Shown here in pieces: positions 15,829-25,410 of a stretch of DNA of 64,000 nucleotides; within the stretch, counting starts at the first letter, position 1, and the number at the start of each line of letters is the position of its first letter. The translations under genes and the position numbers were made by a program. Under the pieces are notes generated by a model. The model did no database searches. It was not told the DNA's origin and saw only the letters and a list, made by a program, of their open reading frames with translations. The DNA is taken from contig CAMPYH010000004.1 in assembly GCA_946998225.1 (NCBI GenBank), positions 1 to 64,000 of the forward strand. Direction: 5' to 3'. This DNA comes from an uncultured Clostridiaceae bacterium (GTDB lineage: Bacteria; Bacillota; Clostridia; TANB77; CAG-508).

Positions 15829-18042
15829 ATGGAAGAAAATTACCTACTAAGCGGAAAGATAGTTAAAGAAATATTTAGTAATAAGGAAACAGGTTTTAAG
15901 ATTCTTGCAATGAGAGGCGAAGATAATGAATATAAACTTTTAGGTAATTTTCCAGATGGACTTGAAGGAGAAAATTTAAAAGTTTTAGCGACAAAAGAAG
16001 ATGGAAAATTTGGCGTCCAATATAAATTAATAGAAATAGTTGAAGAAAATCTTACAGATGACGAAAAATATTTAAAGAAATTTTTAATAGGTCTACCAGG
16101 TATTGGAAATAAAAAAGCAGATGATATCATAGCATGTTTTGGAATGGATAGTTTTAATATTATTCTTAATGATTACATAAAATTACATAAAGAGTGTGGT
16201 ATATCCAAAAAAGAAGCTAAGAAAATTTCTATATATTGTGAAGATATTATAGAATTATATAATATTGGAAAAGAATTAAAAGAATTTAAATTAAGCTTAA
16301 AAGATACAGAAGTAATAAAAGAAATATTTGGAGATTTAGCTCTTGAAGTAATAAAAGATAATCCATATATCTTAAAAGATGTAATCAATATAGATTTCAG
16401 TGAACTTGATAAAATGGCTATGAAAAGTGGAATTAAAGCAGATGATACAGTTAGAGTAAAAGCATGTATTTTAAATAGGCTTCAAAAGGAACTTGAAAAT
16501 GGAAGTACAGCTATATTTAAAAAAGAATTAATAGAATATATTTTAAATATTACAAAAACATCTGAAGAAAAACTTAATATAGCTTTAGATCAATTAATAG
16601 AAAATAAAAAGATTGTATTTAGAAAAGATAAGGTTTTATTAGAAGAAGTATATATAGCTGAAGATAATATATTAAATAAATTCTTAGATTTAAAACAAAG
16701 AAAAACATTTAAGATTAAAGATATAAAAAATAAATTAAAAAAACTAGAAAAAATATCTAAAATAGAGCTTACAGATGTGCAAAGAAAAGCAATAGAATCA
16801 ACAAATAATTCAAATATATGTTTAATAACAGGTGGACCTGGAACAGGTAAAACAACAATTATAAAATTTATGATTGCACTATTTGAAGGTGAAGATAAAA
16901 AAGTTGAAATAGCGGCACCTACAGGAAAAGCTGCAAAAACAATAACAGAAGTTACATCACACAATGCATCAACAATACATAAACTTTTGAAATTAAGACC
17001 AGCAGATGATATAGACATTTTATATAATGTGGTAGAGGAAATTGATGCAGATGTAATTATAATAGATGAGATGTCTATGGTAGATTTATTTTTAATGAAT
17101 AGCTTAGTAAATGCTCTTCCAGAAGATATTAAAATAATACTTATTGGTGATGTGGATCAGCTTCCATCTGTTGGACCTGGAAATGTTTTAAGAGATTTAA
17201 TAGAGTCAAATGTTTTTAATATAAATATATTAGATAAAGTTTTTAGACAAGCAAAAGCTAGTAATATTATTAGCAATTCATACAGAGTTAAAAACGGTGA
17301 ATGTATAGAAAAATTAGTTGGAGAAAATGAAGAAAAAGATGAGTATATAGATGATCTCGAACTTATTTATCTTCCAAACTATTTAGTTGTACCAAAACTG
17401 TTAGAAATATTAGAAGAAAGAGTTATGGATGATTTTATCTACACATCTCAAATAATAGTTCCAAATAGGAATGGAGAAAATGGATCTAAGAGCATTAATA
17501 AAAAAATTCAAGAACAAATATTTAAAGATGAAGAAATAGATGATGAAGATAGTATAAAAATAGCAGGAACAACTTATAGATTAAATGATAGAGTTATACA
17601 AATAAAAAATGACTATGATATAGAATATGAAATCCCAGGATATGGTGAAGGAATGGGAATATACAATGGTGAGATGGGTATAGTTTATGAAATAGGGGAA
17701 GATGAAATTGACGTAAAATTTGACGATGGAAAGATTGCGACATATGATAAGAAACAAATGCTTAATTTAGAACTTGCATATGTAATTACTGTACATAAAT
17801 CTCAAGGTAGTGAATTTGATGAAGTAATTTTAATACTTCCTACAACAACTGAAAAATTACTTAAACGAAATTTACTTTATACAGCTATGACACGTGCAAA
17901 ATCTAAATTAATAATAATTGGTCCAAAAGAAACATTAGATAAAATGGTTAAAGAAGAAAATGTAAATACTAGAAATACGGACTTTAAGAGATATATAATA
18001 GAGATGGATAAAAAAATTAATAAAAAGAAAAAGAAGGAATAA
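15829..18042 (+). CDS. recD2: RecD2-type 5'-3' DNA helicase
   Basis: A 737-residue superfamily 1B helicase of the RecD2 (RecD-like, RecBC-independent) type, acting in DNA repair and replication-fork maintenance. The N-terminus carries an OB-like segment and a helix-hairpin-helix (LPGIGNKKAD, near residue 89), as in RecD2 proteins. The motor has Walker A GGPGTGKTT (335-343), AAPTGKAA, the Walker B segment IIDEMSMVD, GDVDQLPSVG, and the late motif TVHKSQGSEFDEVI near the end. A UvrD-like C-terminal domain completes it. Length and order fit Gram-positive RecD2. The valS start follows after two bases. Confidence 0.92.
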   Translation: MEENYLLSGKIVKEIFSNKETGFKILAMRGEDNEYKLLGNFPDGLEGENLKVLATKEDGKFGVQYKLIEIVEENLTDDEKYLKKFLIGLPGIGNKKADDIIACFGMDSFNIILNDYIKLHKECGISKKEAKKISIYCEDIIELYNIGKELKEFKLSLKDTEVIKEIFGDLALEVIKDNPYILKDVINIDFSELDKMAMKSGIKADDTVRVKACILNRLQKELENGSTAIFKKELIEYILNITKTSEEKLNIALDQLIENKKIVFRKDKVLLEEVYIAEDNILNKFLDLKQRKTFKIKDIKNKLKKLEKISKIELTDVQRKAIESTNNSNICLITGGPGTGKTTIIKFMIALFEGEDKKVEIAAPTGKAAKTITEVTSHNASTIHKLLKLRPADDIDILYNVVEEIDADVIIIDEMSMVDLFLMNSLVNALPEDIKIILIGDVDQLPSVGPGNVLRDLIESNVFNINILDKVFRQAKASNIISNSYRVKNGECIEKLVGENEEKDEYIDDLELIYLPNYLVVPKLLEILEERVMDDFIYTSQIIVPNRNGENGSKSINKKIQEQIFKDEEIDDEDSIKIAGTTYRLNDRVIQIKNDYDIEYEIPGYGEGMGIYNGEMGIVYEIGEDEIDVKFDDGKIATYDKKQMLNLELAYVITVHKSQGSEFDEVILILPTTTEKLLKRNLLYTAMTRAKSKLIIIGPKETLDKMVKEENVNTRNTDFKRYIIEMDKKINKKKKKE

Positions 18043-18044
18043 AA

Positions 18045-20513
18045 ATGTTAGATAAGAAATATAAAGCAGAAGAAAAGGAACAAAACTGGCTTAACTATTG
18101 GGAAGAAAATAAAATATATGAATTTGATAAATCTAAAAAAGATAGTGTTTATTCAATAGATACACCACCTCCAACAGTTAGTGGAAATATTCATATAGGA
18201 CACGTTTTTTCATATTCTCAAACAGAAATGCTTGCCAGATATAAAAGATTAAGAGGATATAATATTTTTTATCCTTTTGGTTTTGATGATAATGGTCTGC
18301 CAACAGAAAGACTTGTTGAAAAAGAAATAGGGGAAAGAGCTGAACAATTAGGAAGAGAAGAATTCAATAAACTTTGTGTAGAAATTACAGATAAATATGA
18401 AAAAGAGTTTATGGAACTTTTCAAAAAAATAGGTTTTAGTGTTGATTGGAATCTAAAATATAAAACAATAAGCGATTCAACTATAAAACTTTCACAAAAA
18501 TCATTTTTAGATTTAGTTAAAAAAGGTAAATGTTACCATAAAGATAGTCCAGCAATTTGGTGTAATGAGTGTAGAACATCTATTGCGCAAGCTGAACTTG
18601 AAACTAAAACTTTAAAAAGCTTTTTCAATTATATTAATTTTAAAGTTAAAGAAACAGGTGAAGAATTTACAATAGCTACAACTAGACCAGAGCTAATTCC
18701 TGCAATTTCAGCGGTTTTTGTAAACCCTGAAGATGAAAAAAATAAACATTTAGTTGGTAAAACTGCAGTTATCCCAATGTTTAATACTGAGGTTAAAATA
18801 TTAGAAGATGAAGCAGCACTAAAGGATAAAGGTACTGGAATAGTTATGTGCTGTACATTTGGTGATGCACAAGATATTTTATGGTGGGAAAAATATAATT
18901 TAAAATTAAATAATATAATAGAAAAAAATGGAGTTATAAAATCTGAAGTACCATTTATAGGTGGAATGCATATAGATAAAGCAAGAGAAGAAATAGTAAG
19001 ACTTCTTGAGGAAGATGGTGCTTTAATTAAAAGAGAAGAATTATCTCATGAAGTACAAGTTCATGAAAGATGTGGAAGACCAGTAGATTATACAGTTATA
19101 CCACAATGGTTTATTGATGTTACAACAGAAAAAGATAAGTTTTTAAAAATAGCTGATGAAATTAATTGGAATCCAAAATATATGAAAACAAGATATATAA
19201 ACTGGGTTGAAAATGTAGCATGGGATTGGTGTATATCTAGACAAAGATATTTTGGTGTACCATTTCCAGTATGGTACTGCAAAAAATGCGGAAAAATACA
19301 TTTTGCAGATGAAAAAGATTTACCAGTAAACCCTATTTCACATAAATTAGATAGAGTTTGTGAATGTGGTTCTAAAGAATTTATTCCAGATATGGATGTA
19401 ATGGATACATGGGCAACTTCAGCTATTACGCCTCAAATTAATATGAAGCATGGTGAAGATGAAAACTTTGAAGATATATTAAAGCCAATGTCTCTTAGAA
19501 CTAATGCAAGTGATATTATACGTACATGGGATTTTTATAGTATTGTTAAAAGCTATTACCATTTTGGAATTAAACCTTGGAAAGATTTAATGATATCTGG
19601 ATTTGTTATGGCAGGTAAAGGTGAAAAGATAAGTAAGAGTAAAGGAAACAGCAAAGTAACACCTAGCAGTTTAATGAATACATATTCTGCAGATATTGTT
19701 AGATACTGGGCAGGTACAGGTAGACTTGGAACAGATATAATAATTTCAGATGATACATTTTTAAGAGGTAAGAAATTAATTAATAAAATATATAATTTAT
19801 CTAAATTTATGGAAATACATTTAGAAGATTTTAAAGAAAAAGATGAAAAATATAAAAATGAATTTGATAAAGAAAATTTAGAAGATTATGAATATTTAGA
19901 TAAATACATTTTACTTAAATTTGAAGAAGTAAAAGAAAAATATATGCAATATTTTGATGAATATGAAGTAGGACTTGCTCTTAATACACTTGAAAAGTTC
20001 TTCTGGAATTTCTGTGATGACTATATAGAAATAGTTAAACATAGATTATATAGACCTGAAGAATTTGGAGAAAAGGAAAGATATAGCGGACAAGTTACAG
20101 TAAGATATATTTTAAAAAATATACTTCAAATGTTTAGTCCATTCTTCCCTTTTGTTACAGAGGAAATTTACTCAAAAGTTTTTGAAGATGAATTTAATAA
20201 AAATAAATCTATACATTTAAGTAAATTAGAAGACGTTAAAAACTGGAAAGACGAAAAGGCTTTAGAAAACGGAAATTACTTAATGGAAATTCTTGGAAAC
20301 CTAAGAGGAAGAAAAACAGATGAAGGTGTTTCACTTAAAACAGAATTTAATAATGTAAAAATAGATATGACAAAAGATTTAAAAGAAGCGTTTCTAGCTT
20401 CGGAAAAAGATCTATTAGCGGCACTTTTTATATCTAATATTGAATTAAACGAAAAAGAAGATTTAAATAAAGCTTATGATATAAAAGAAGCTGTATTAAA
20501 TACTGAAGATTAA
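18045..20513 (+). CDS. valS: valyl-tRNA synthetase, archaeal/rickettsial type
   Basis: A class I synthetase of 822 residues that charges tRNA-Val. HIGH is at 50-53 and the KMSKS loop reads KISKS at 528-532. CISRQRYFGVPFPVWYC and the editing motif IATTRPELIPA are present. Most Firmicute ValS proteins are about 880 residues, read GTDHAGIATQ after the Rossmann entry, and end in a coiled-coil arm. This one reads FGFDDNGLPTERLVEKE there and has no coiled-coil arm, as in archaea and Rickettsia. It is therefore a different ValS lineage from the usual one in this phylum. Confidence 0.93.
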   Translation: MLDKKYKAEEKEQNWLNYWEENKIYEFDKSKKDSVYSIDTPPPTVSGNIHIGHVFSYSQTEMLARYKRLRGYNIFYPFGFDDNGLPTERLVEKEIGERAEQLGREEFNKLCVEITDKYEKEFMELFKKIGFSVDWNLKYKTISDSTIKLSQKSFLDLVKKGKCYHKDSPAIWCNECRTSIAQAELETKTLKSFFNYINFKVKETGEEFTIATTRPELIPAISAVFVNPEDEKNKHLVGKTAVIPMFNTEVKILEDEAALKDKGTGIVMCCTFGDAQDILWWEKYNLKLNNIIEKNGVIKSEVPFIGGMHIDKAREEIVRLLEEDGALIKREELSHEVQVHERCGRPVDYTVIPQWFIDVTTEKDKFLKIADEINWNPKYMKTRYINWVENVAWDWCISRQRYFGVPFPVWYCKKCGKIHFADEKDLPVNPISHKLDRVCECGSKEFIPDMDVMDTWATSAITPQINMKHGEDENFEDILKPMSLRTNASDIIRTWDFYSIVKSYYHFGIKPWKDLMISGFVMAGKGEKISKSKGNSKVTPSSLMNTYSADIVRYWAGTGRLGTDIIISDDTFLRGKKLINKIYNLSKFMEIHLEDFKEKDEKYKNEFDKENLEDYEYLDKYILLKFEEVKEKYMQYFDEYEVGLALNTLEKFFWNFCDDYIEIVKHRLYRPEEFGEKERYSGQVTVRYILKNILQMFSPFFPFVTEEIYSKVFEDEFNKNKSIHLSKLEDVKNWKDEKALENGNYLMEILGNLRGRKTDEGVSLKTEFNNVKIDMTKDLKEAFLASEKDLLAALFISNIELNEKEDLNKAYDIKEAVLNTED

Positions 20514-20520
20514 TTTATAT

Positions 20521-20565
20521 AAAGTACTATTAATTAGAGATAATTATTAGTACTTTTTATTTACT
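20521..20565 (+). terminator. Rho-independent terminator after valS
   Basis: A 16-base stem (20521-20536 with 20541-20556) has one mismatch, a GAGA loop, and a T-rich tail. Confidence 0.85.
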
Positions 20566-20595
20566 TTAATTCAATTTAAATTTAATTAATACTTG

Positions 20596-20624
20596 TTGAC
20601 AATAATAAAAAAACCTAATATAAT
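20596..20624 (+). promoter_or_regulatory. consensus promoter of tRNA-Phe
   Basis: A perfect TTGACA (20596-20601) and a perfect TATAAT (20619-20624) are separated by 17 bases and end 12 bases before the tRNA. Confidence 0.9.
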
Positions 20625-20636
20625 GGAAATACATTT

Positions 20637-20712
<76 letters not shown>

Positions 20713-20733
20713 AGCACCTCGGTGCTTTTTTTA
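20713..20733 (+). terminator. Rho-independent terminator of tRNA-Phe
   Basis: AGCAC and GTGCT pair around CTCG immediately after the CCA, followed by seven T residues. Confidence 0.88.
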
Positions 20734-20806
20734 TTTGTTTTGATTTTTGCTTTAATTTTTCTTTTTTACTTTTACTTTTATGGGATTTTTCTTTTACATT
20801 TATGGT

Positions 20807-20835
20807 TTTACTTTTTTTATATCTATTGATATAAT
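20807..20835 (+). promoter_or_regulatory. probable promoter of the asp23 operon
   Basis: TTTACT (20807-20812) and TATAAT (20830-20835) are 17 bases apart, about 20 bases before the asp23 ATG. Confidence 0.6.
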
Positions 20836-20853
20836 TTATATGAAAGGTTAGAT

Positions 20854-21237
20854 ATGAGCGAAAAAAATAGAGAATCTTTACCATCAGATGATATAGTTAT
20901 ATCTCCAGAAGTAATTGCTTCAATTGCAGGAGCAGCTGTTTCTAAAATTGATGGAGCAGAAACAACACAAGGTACATTTTTTGATAGTATCCCAGATATA
21001 TTAAAATCTAAGGATAAAAAGAGTAAAGGTATAAAAGTTATTGTTGAAAATGAAACAATAACTATATTTGTAAATCTTTTAGTGGATTATGGTAAGAGAA
21101 TACCAGATATTGCTTTTGAAGTTCAAAAACTTGTAAAAGAAAATGTTGAAAAAATGACTGGTCTTGAAGTTAAAGAAGTTAATGTAAATATCCAAGGGCT
21201 AAAGATTAATGAAGAAGCTCATAAAGAGGAGGAATAA
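20854..21237 (+). CDS. Asp23/Gls24 family envelope stress protein
   Basis: A 127-residue Asp23-family protein. The conserved course is visible: an N-terminal ISPEVIASIAGAAVSKIDGAE, then ITIFVNLLVDYGKRIPDIA, then a helix ending EKMTGLEVKEVNVNIQGL. In Staphylococcus aureus, Asp23 is an abundant protein attached to the membrane by AmaP. Here the AmaP-like gene begins two bases later, and a DUF2273-like gene follows, giving the usual asp23 locus. It has no membrane segment of its own. Confidence 0.9.
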   Translation: MSEKNRESLPSDDIVISPEVIASIAGAAVSKIDGAETTQGTFFDSIPDILKSKDKKSKGIKVIVENETITIFVNLLVDYGKRIPDIAFEVQKLVKENVEKMTGLEVKEVNVNIQGLKINEEAHKEEE

Positions 21238-21238
21238 T

Positions 21239-21889
21239 ATGAAGTTTATAGATAGATGTATTTATTGGATCCTTTCAGTAATAATGCTAGTATTGTCTGT
21301 TTTATGTATTTATGGACTACTAAATTTATTTGGAATGGGTGGAGAAGTATTTAAAATTCCTGTTAATTTTTATGAAAATATAAATGAACAAGAAAAAATA
21401 TATGCATTAATAGCATGTTCAGTTATATTACTTTTAAGTATTAAAGGAATGTTTTTCCAAAAAAGAGAACCAAAAGATAAAGGTGGTACAATACTTCTTA
21501 AAAACAATAATGGTAAATTATCTATATCTAAAGAAACAATTGAAAACTTAGTTAAGGGTTCAATAATGGATATAGAAGGTATAGAGCTTTTAAAGGCAGA
21601 TAGCTATTTAAACAAAAAAGGAAATTTAGGTGTTAATATTGAAATAGTTATTCTAAAAGAAGTAAATATTAAAGAGGTAACAAAAACTATACAAGAACAA
21701 GTTAAGTATTCTGTAAAACAAATGACAGATGTTGATGTTAACGACATAAATGTTACAGTAAAAAACATTTCAAATAAAGCGGTTAAGAAGAAAGATAAAA
21801 AAGAAATAAAAGAAATTAAAGAGATAAAAGAAGAAGAACAAAAAGAAGAAACAAAAGAAGCTGATCAAAAAGAAGAAAAAAGCAAGTAA
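21239..21889 (+). CDS. amaP: AmaP-like alkaline shock membrane anchor
   Basis: A 216-residue protein with two membrane segments near the N-terminus (about residues 8-30 and 55-72), followed by an Asp23-like cytoplasmic domain (VNIEIVILKEVNIKEVTKTI, then DVDVNDINVTVKNI). This is the architecture of AmaP, which tethers Asp23 to the membrane. The start is ATG 21239, directly after GAGGAGG in the 3' end of asp23; an in-frame ATG at 21209 lies inside asp23 and has no ribosome binding site. The last 35 residues are a highly charged Lys/Glu tail of low complexity. Confidence 0.85.
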   Translation: MKFIDRCIYWILSVIMLVLSVLCIYGLLNLFGMGGEVFKIPVNFYENINEQEKIYALIACSVILLLSIKGMFFQKREPKDKGGTILLKNNNGKLSISKETIENLVKGSIMDIEGIELLKADSYLNKKGNLGVNIEIVILKEVNIKEVTKTIQEQVKYSVKQMTDVDVNDINVTVKNISNKAVKKKDKKEIKEIKEIKEEEQKEETKEADQKEEKSK

Positions 21890-21949
21890 AACTTTAAAAA
21901 AAGATAAAAGTATGGTTTAATATAATCATAGAATATTAAGGAGTATAAT

Positions 21950-22276
21950 ATGGATAAAAAAGAAATTAAAGAAGAAGTTAAAGAAACAAAAAAAGATATA
22001 AAAGAAACAGCAAAAGATATTAAAGAAGAAGCTACAAAAGTTGCAGAAAAAGTTGAGGAAAAAGCTAAAAAAGTTTATTCAGAAAATGAAGAAACTGGAG
22101 AAAAAATATTAGAGTTTGTAAAAAATAATGCAGGAATGCTTTTAGGTATCTTAATAGGATTAATACTTGTTGCAACAAAACTATCTAGAGTGTTATTAGA
22201 CCTATTAGTAATAGTTGCAGCTGGATTACTTGGAGTATATATTCAAGGTAAAATAGATGGTAAAAATAAAAAATAA
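21950..22276 (+). CDS. DUF2273-like small membrane protein with charged N-terminal coiled coil
   Basis: A 108-residue protein. Residues 1-55 are almost entirely Lys, Glu, Asp, Thr and Ala in a heptad-like pattern, suggesting a long helix or coiled coil. Residues 60-105 form a hydrophobic hairpin, GMLLGILIGLILVATKLSRV then DLLVIVAAGLLGVYIQGKID, that matches the small DUF2273 proteins common beside asp23 and amaP. Typical DUF2273 proteins are about 60 residues, so the charged extension is extra. A TATAAT-like box lies 25-30 bases before the ATG, so it may also have its own promoter. Confidence 0.7.
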   Translation: MDKKEIKEEVKETKKDIKETAKDIKEEATKVAEKVEEKAKKVYSENEETGEKILEFVKNNAGMLLGILIGLILVATKLSRVLLDLLVIVAAGLLGVYIQGKIDGKNKK

Positions 22277-22307
22277 TCTTAAGAAGATTAATAGAAATTA
22301 AAAAAGA

Positions 22308-22335
22308 AAGTCTTAATCTAAAAAGATTAGGACTT
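22308..22335 (+). promoter_or_regulatory. intercistronic hairpin before nusB
   Basis: A 12-base stem (22308-22319 with 22324-22335) has one wobble pair and an AAAA loop. It lies between the DUF2273-like gene and nusB and is not followed by a T run. It is more likely an mRNA-stability or attenuation element than a full terminator. Confidence 0.45.
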
Positions 22336-22357
22336 GCTTTAAAATTAAGGGAATAAA

Positions 22358-22780
22358 ATGGGAAAAGACATAAATAAAAAAAAGGAATTAAGAGAGAATA
22401 TTTTTAAATTACTTTATGCTAATGAATACAAGAAATTAAGCATAGATATATTAAATTATTATTTTGAAGAAAATGATATTAATGAAGAAAAAGATAGAGC
22501 ATATATAATAAATTTCTTAGAAAAAGAAGAAAGTAAAAAAGAAGAACTTGAAGAAATTTTAAAGAAATATCTTCATGAAGATTGGGAATTTAGTAGAATT
22601 AGTAAAATTAAAAAGGCTATACTAAAACTTGCAATAATAGAAATACAAGATGGACTTCCATACAAAGTTGCAGTAAATGAGGCAGTAGAACTTGCTAAAT
22701 CTTATGAAGATGAAGTAAGTAGTAAATTTATAAATGGAGTTCTTGCAAGTTATATAAAAGAAAATATAGAGGTAGAATAA
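22358..22780 (+). CDS. nusB: transcription antitermination factor NusB
   Basis: A 140-residue all-helical protein of normal NusB length. It binds boxA RNA with ribosomal protein S10 during rRNA antitermination. The family pattern is visible: RENIFKLLYANEY at the start, WEFSRISKIKKAILKLAIIEIQ in the middle, and the C-terminal signature PYKVAVNEAVELAKSYEDE followed by FINGVLASY. The nusB-xseA order, three bases apart, is common in Firmicutes. Confidence 0.93.
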   Translation: MGKDINKKKELRENIFKLLYANEYKKLSIDILNYYFEENDINEEKDRAYIINFLEKEESKKEELEEILKKYLHEDWEFSRISKIKKAILKLAIIEIQDGLPYKVAVNEAVELAKSYEDEVSSKFINGVLASYIKENIEVE

Positions 22781-22783
22781 AAT

Positions 22784-24118
22784 ATGGATCCAGTTCCAAT
22801 AACAGTAAGTAAATTAAATAGATATATAAAAAGTATATTATCTAGTGATAAAGCTTTAAAAGACATATTTATAGAGGGAGAAATATCTAATTTTAAAAAA
22901 CAGTTTTCATCAGGACATTTATATTTTACTTTAAAAGATGAAGTATCTGTTATCCCTTGCATAATGTTTAATAATTTTGCACAAAGATTAGCATTTGCAC
23001 CAAAAGATGGTGAAAAAGTTGAGATGGTAGCAGATTTAGTTGTATATGAACAAGGTGGTAGATACCAATTAAATGTAAAAGCTATGAGAAAAGCGGGTAT
23101 TGGTGATCTATATCTAAAGTTTGAGGAATTAAAGAAAAAACTTTTAGATAAAGGATATTTTAGTAAGGATATTAAAAAAGAAATACCAATGTATCCGAAA
23201 AAAATTGGTGTTGCAACATCTAAAACAGGTGCAGTTATACAAGATATTATAAATGTTGGTACAAAGAGAAATCCAAAATTAAACTTAACTTTATATCCAG
23301 TTAAAGTACAAGGCGAGGGAGCAAGCATTGAGATTGCAGAAGCAATTAAGTATTTTAATAAAAGAGAAGATATAGATGTAATAATAATTGGAAGAGGCGG
23401 CGGATCAATTGAAGATCTTTGGCCATTTAATGAAGAAATAGTAGCAGATGCTATATATGAATCAAAAATTCCAATAATATCTGCTGTAGGACATGAAACA
23501 GATACAACAATAGCAGATCTTGTATCAGATCTAAGGGCAGCAACACCTTCTCAAGCGGCAGAGTTTGCGGTACCTGAAATATCTAAAGTATATGAAGATA
23601 TATACATGTACAAAAGAAGATTTGTATTAGATGCAAGAAATAATATAAATGTATTTAAAAAAGAATTAAAATATTTAATTTCAACAATAAAAACACCAGG
23701 AGATTTAATTAATTCTAAAAGATATTATATTTCAGATAAACTAAACCATATTAAACACATAACTACATTAAAATTAGGAAAAGAAAAAGAAAGAATTCAT
23801 ATACTAAAAACAAATATTTTTGAAAAAAATCCTGAAAAAGAAATACAAAATATTAAAAATAATATTAAACTTCAAAAAATTAATATGCAAAATATATGTC
23901 AAAATAAAATAGTAAGATACAAAAATAATTTAAATTTATTAAATGAAAAATTAAAGATGACTGATCCTCAAAATGTACTTGAAAGAGGATATATATTAGC
24001 AGAAAAAGATGGCAAAGTAATAACATCTATAGAAAACATAAAGATAGATGAAGAAATAAAATTAAGCTTTAAAGACGGAAAAGTTAAAGCTAAAGTAAAG
24101 GAAAAATATGAAAAATAA
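22784..24118 (+). CDS. xseA: exodeoxyribonuclease VII large subunit
   Basis: A 444-residue protein with an N-terminal OB-fold (VSKLNRYIKSIL, then IEGEISNFKKQFSSGHLYFTL), the catalytic region (IGVATSKTGAVIQDI, IIGRGGGSIEDLWPFNEE, VGHETDTTIADLVSDLRAATPSQAAE) and a long coiled-coil C-terminus. It is the large subunit of the single-strand nuclease ExoVII. The usual small-subunit gene, xseB, does not follow; a membrane protein gene overlaps the 3' end by 11 bases instead. Confidence 0.95.
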   Translation: MDPVPITVSKLNRYIKSILSSDKALKDIFIEGEISNFKKQFSSGHLYFTLKDEVSVIPCIMFNNFAQRLAFAPKDGEKVEMVADLVVYEQGGRYQLNVKAMRKAGIGDLYLKFEELKKKLLDKGYFSKDIKKEIPMYPKKIGVATSKTGAVIQDIINVGTKRNPKLNLTLYPVKVQGEGASIEIAEAIKYFNKREDIDVIIIGRGGGSIEDLWPFNEEIVADAIYESKIPIISAVGHETDTTIADLVSDLRAATPSQAAEFAVPEISKVYEDIYMYKRRFVLDARNNINVFKKELKYLISTIKTPGDLINSKRYYISDKLNHIKHITTLKLGKEKERIHILKTNIFEKNPEKEIQNIKNNIKLQKINMQNICQNKIVRYKNNLNLLNEKLKMTDPQNVLERGYILAEKDGKVITSIENIKIDEEIKLSFKDGKVKAKVKEKYEK

Positions 24119-24662
24119 TGAAAAAAAAGAAAAAACATTAGATATAATAATATTTCAAATACTTTTGTTTATAGTATTAATATTTATACTAATATATGTA
24201 TTTGTTCCTAAATACAGAAAAAGTGTAAATAAAGATTTAACTAAAATCTTTAATACAAACTTTGATGAAAAAACAAAATTCTTAGATGAATTAAATGGAA
24301 AAGATAAAGATAAAGAAGAAAAAAGCAAAGAAACTAAAAGCAGTAAATCTTCAAATAATGAAGAAAATTTAAAGAAACAAGATCAAAAAGAAGATAAGAA
24401 AGAAAATAAAGAAGAAAAAACTAATGAATCTACTGAAATTAGTTCTGAAAATGAAGAAGTAGTTGTAGAAAAGACAGATGAAGAAAAAGCTTTAGAACTA
24501 GTAAATCAAAAACATAATTCAAGTGGAGCTTTTATGTCATATATTATGGATAAAAAACCAGGCAAAATATATATAGTAGGTTTAAGTGATCCTAAAACTA
24601 CAAATTTAAAAGGTATGTTTGAAGTAAATTTAAATACAAAAACAGTAAAAGAAGCAGACTAG
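24108..24662 (+). CDS. membrane-anchored hypothetical protein with acidic linker
   Basis: A 184-residue protein of unknown role. It has one N-terminal membrane segment (about residues 13-32), then a long low-complexity linker of Lys, Glu, Ser and Asn (about 60-125). A small C-terminal domain (about 128-184) contains ALELVNQKHNSSGAFMSYIMD and MFEVNLNTKTVKEAD and resembles a conjugated beta domain of extracellular proteins. It overlaps xseA by 11 bases, where xseB normally sits, but shows none of the compact helical pattern of XseB. An extracytoplasmic location is inferred from the anchor. Confidence 0.6.
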   Translation: MKNNEKKEKTLDIIIFQILLFIVLIFILIYVFVPKYRKSVNKDLTKIFNTNFDEKTKFLDELNGKDKDKEEKSKETKSSKSSNNEENLKKQDQKEDKKENKEEKTNESTEISSENEEVVVEKTDEEKALELVNQKHNSSGAFMSYIMDKKPGKIYIVGLSDPKTTNLKGMFEVNLNTKTVKEAD

Positions 24663-24671
24663 AGGAGAGAT

Positions 24672-25397
24672 ATGGCAGGTGTAAGTATAAAGAAAATATC
24701 TGGATATTTAGAAAAAGACGGATTAAATATTATAGATACAAATGTATATATTGTATCTTATGGAAAATCTGCAGCAATAATAGATATTGGTGGAGGTTAT
24801 GAACAGGTAATTAATTACTTAAAAGAAAAAGATTTAGATTTAAGATATATTTTCTTAACACATTCACATTTTGACCATATATATTATTTAGATGATTTAA
24901 AACAAATGTATCCTGAGTTAAAAGTGGTTGCAAGTATTAAAAGTAAGATCAAAGATGAAGAAATTACTTTAATAAAAGATATAAATGGAGAAAGTATAAA
25001 AACAGATATAGATATATTTGTTAAAGATAAAGATAAAATATTCTTAGGTAGTAATAAAATATATGAGAATATAGATATAAAAGAAAAGATTGAAAATGGA
25101 ATAGTTAATTTATCTAAAGACTCAGGTATAGAGTTTAATATATTAGATACACCTGGCCATACAATAGACTCTATATGTATACTTATGGTGTATAAAGATA
25201 AAGAAATACTATTTTCAGGTGATACAATTTTTAAAGATAGTATTGGAAGAACAGACTTTAAAACAGGTTCAATAGAACTTATGGAAGATACTTTAAAAAG
25301 GTTAAAAAGAATAATTAAAGATAATGTACTAGTACTTCCGGGACATGGAGAAAATACTAGTTTTAAAGATTGGAAAAAAGTATTTTATAGGCTTTAA
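24672..25397 (+). CDS. metallo-beta-lactamase-fold hydrolase, glyoxalase II-like
   Basis: A 241-residue soluble hydrolase. Metal ligands are in THSHFDH (H64, H66, D68, H69), DTPGHTIDSICI, FSGDTIFKDSIGRTD and LPGHGENT. This is the set of the glyoxalase II / YcbL subfamily, which hydrolyses thioesters such as lactoylglutathione or related thiol conjugates. The substrate cannot be assigned. In many Firmicutes such a gene sits next to relA, as here (13-base gap). It starts with a GAGGAGAG ribosome binding site at 24662. Confidence 0.85.
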   Translation: MAGVSIKKISGYLEKDGLNIIDTNVYIVSYGKSAAIIDIGGGYEQVINYLKEKDLDLRYIFLTHSHFDHIYYLDDLKQMYPELKVVASIKSKIKDEEITLIKDINGESIKTDIDIFVKDKDKIFLGSNKIYENIDIKEKIENGIVNLSKDSGIEFNILDTPGHTIDSICILMVYKDKEILFSGDTIFKDSIGRTDFKTGSIELMEDTLKRLKRIIKDNVLVLPGHGENTSFKDWKKVFYRL

Positions 25398-25410
25398 GAA
25401 AAGGGAGTAG

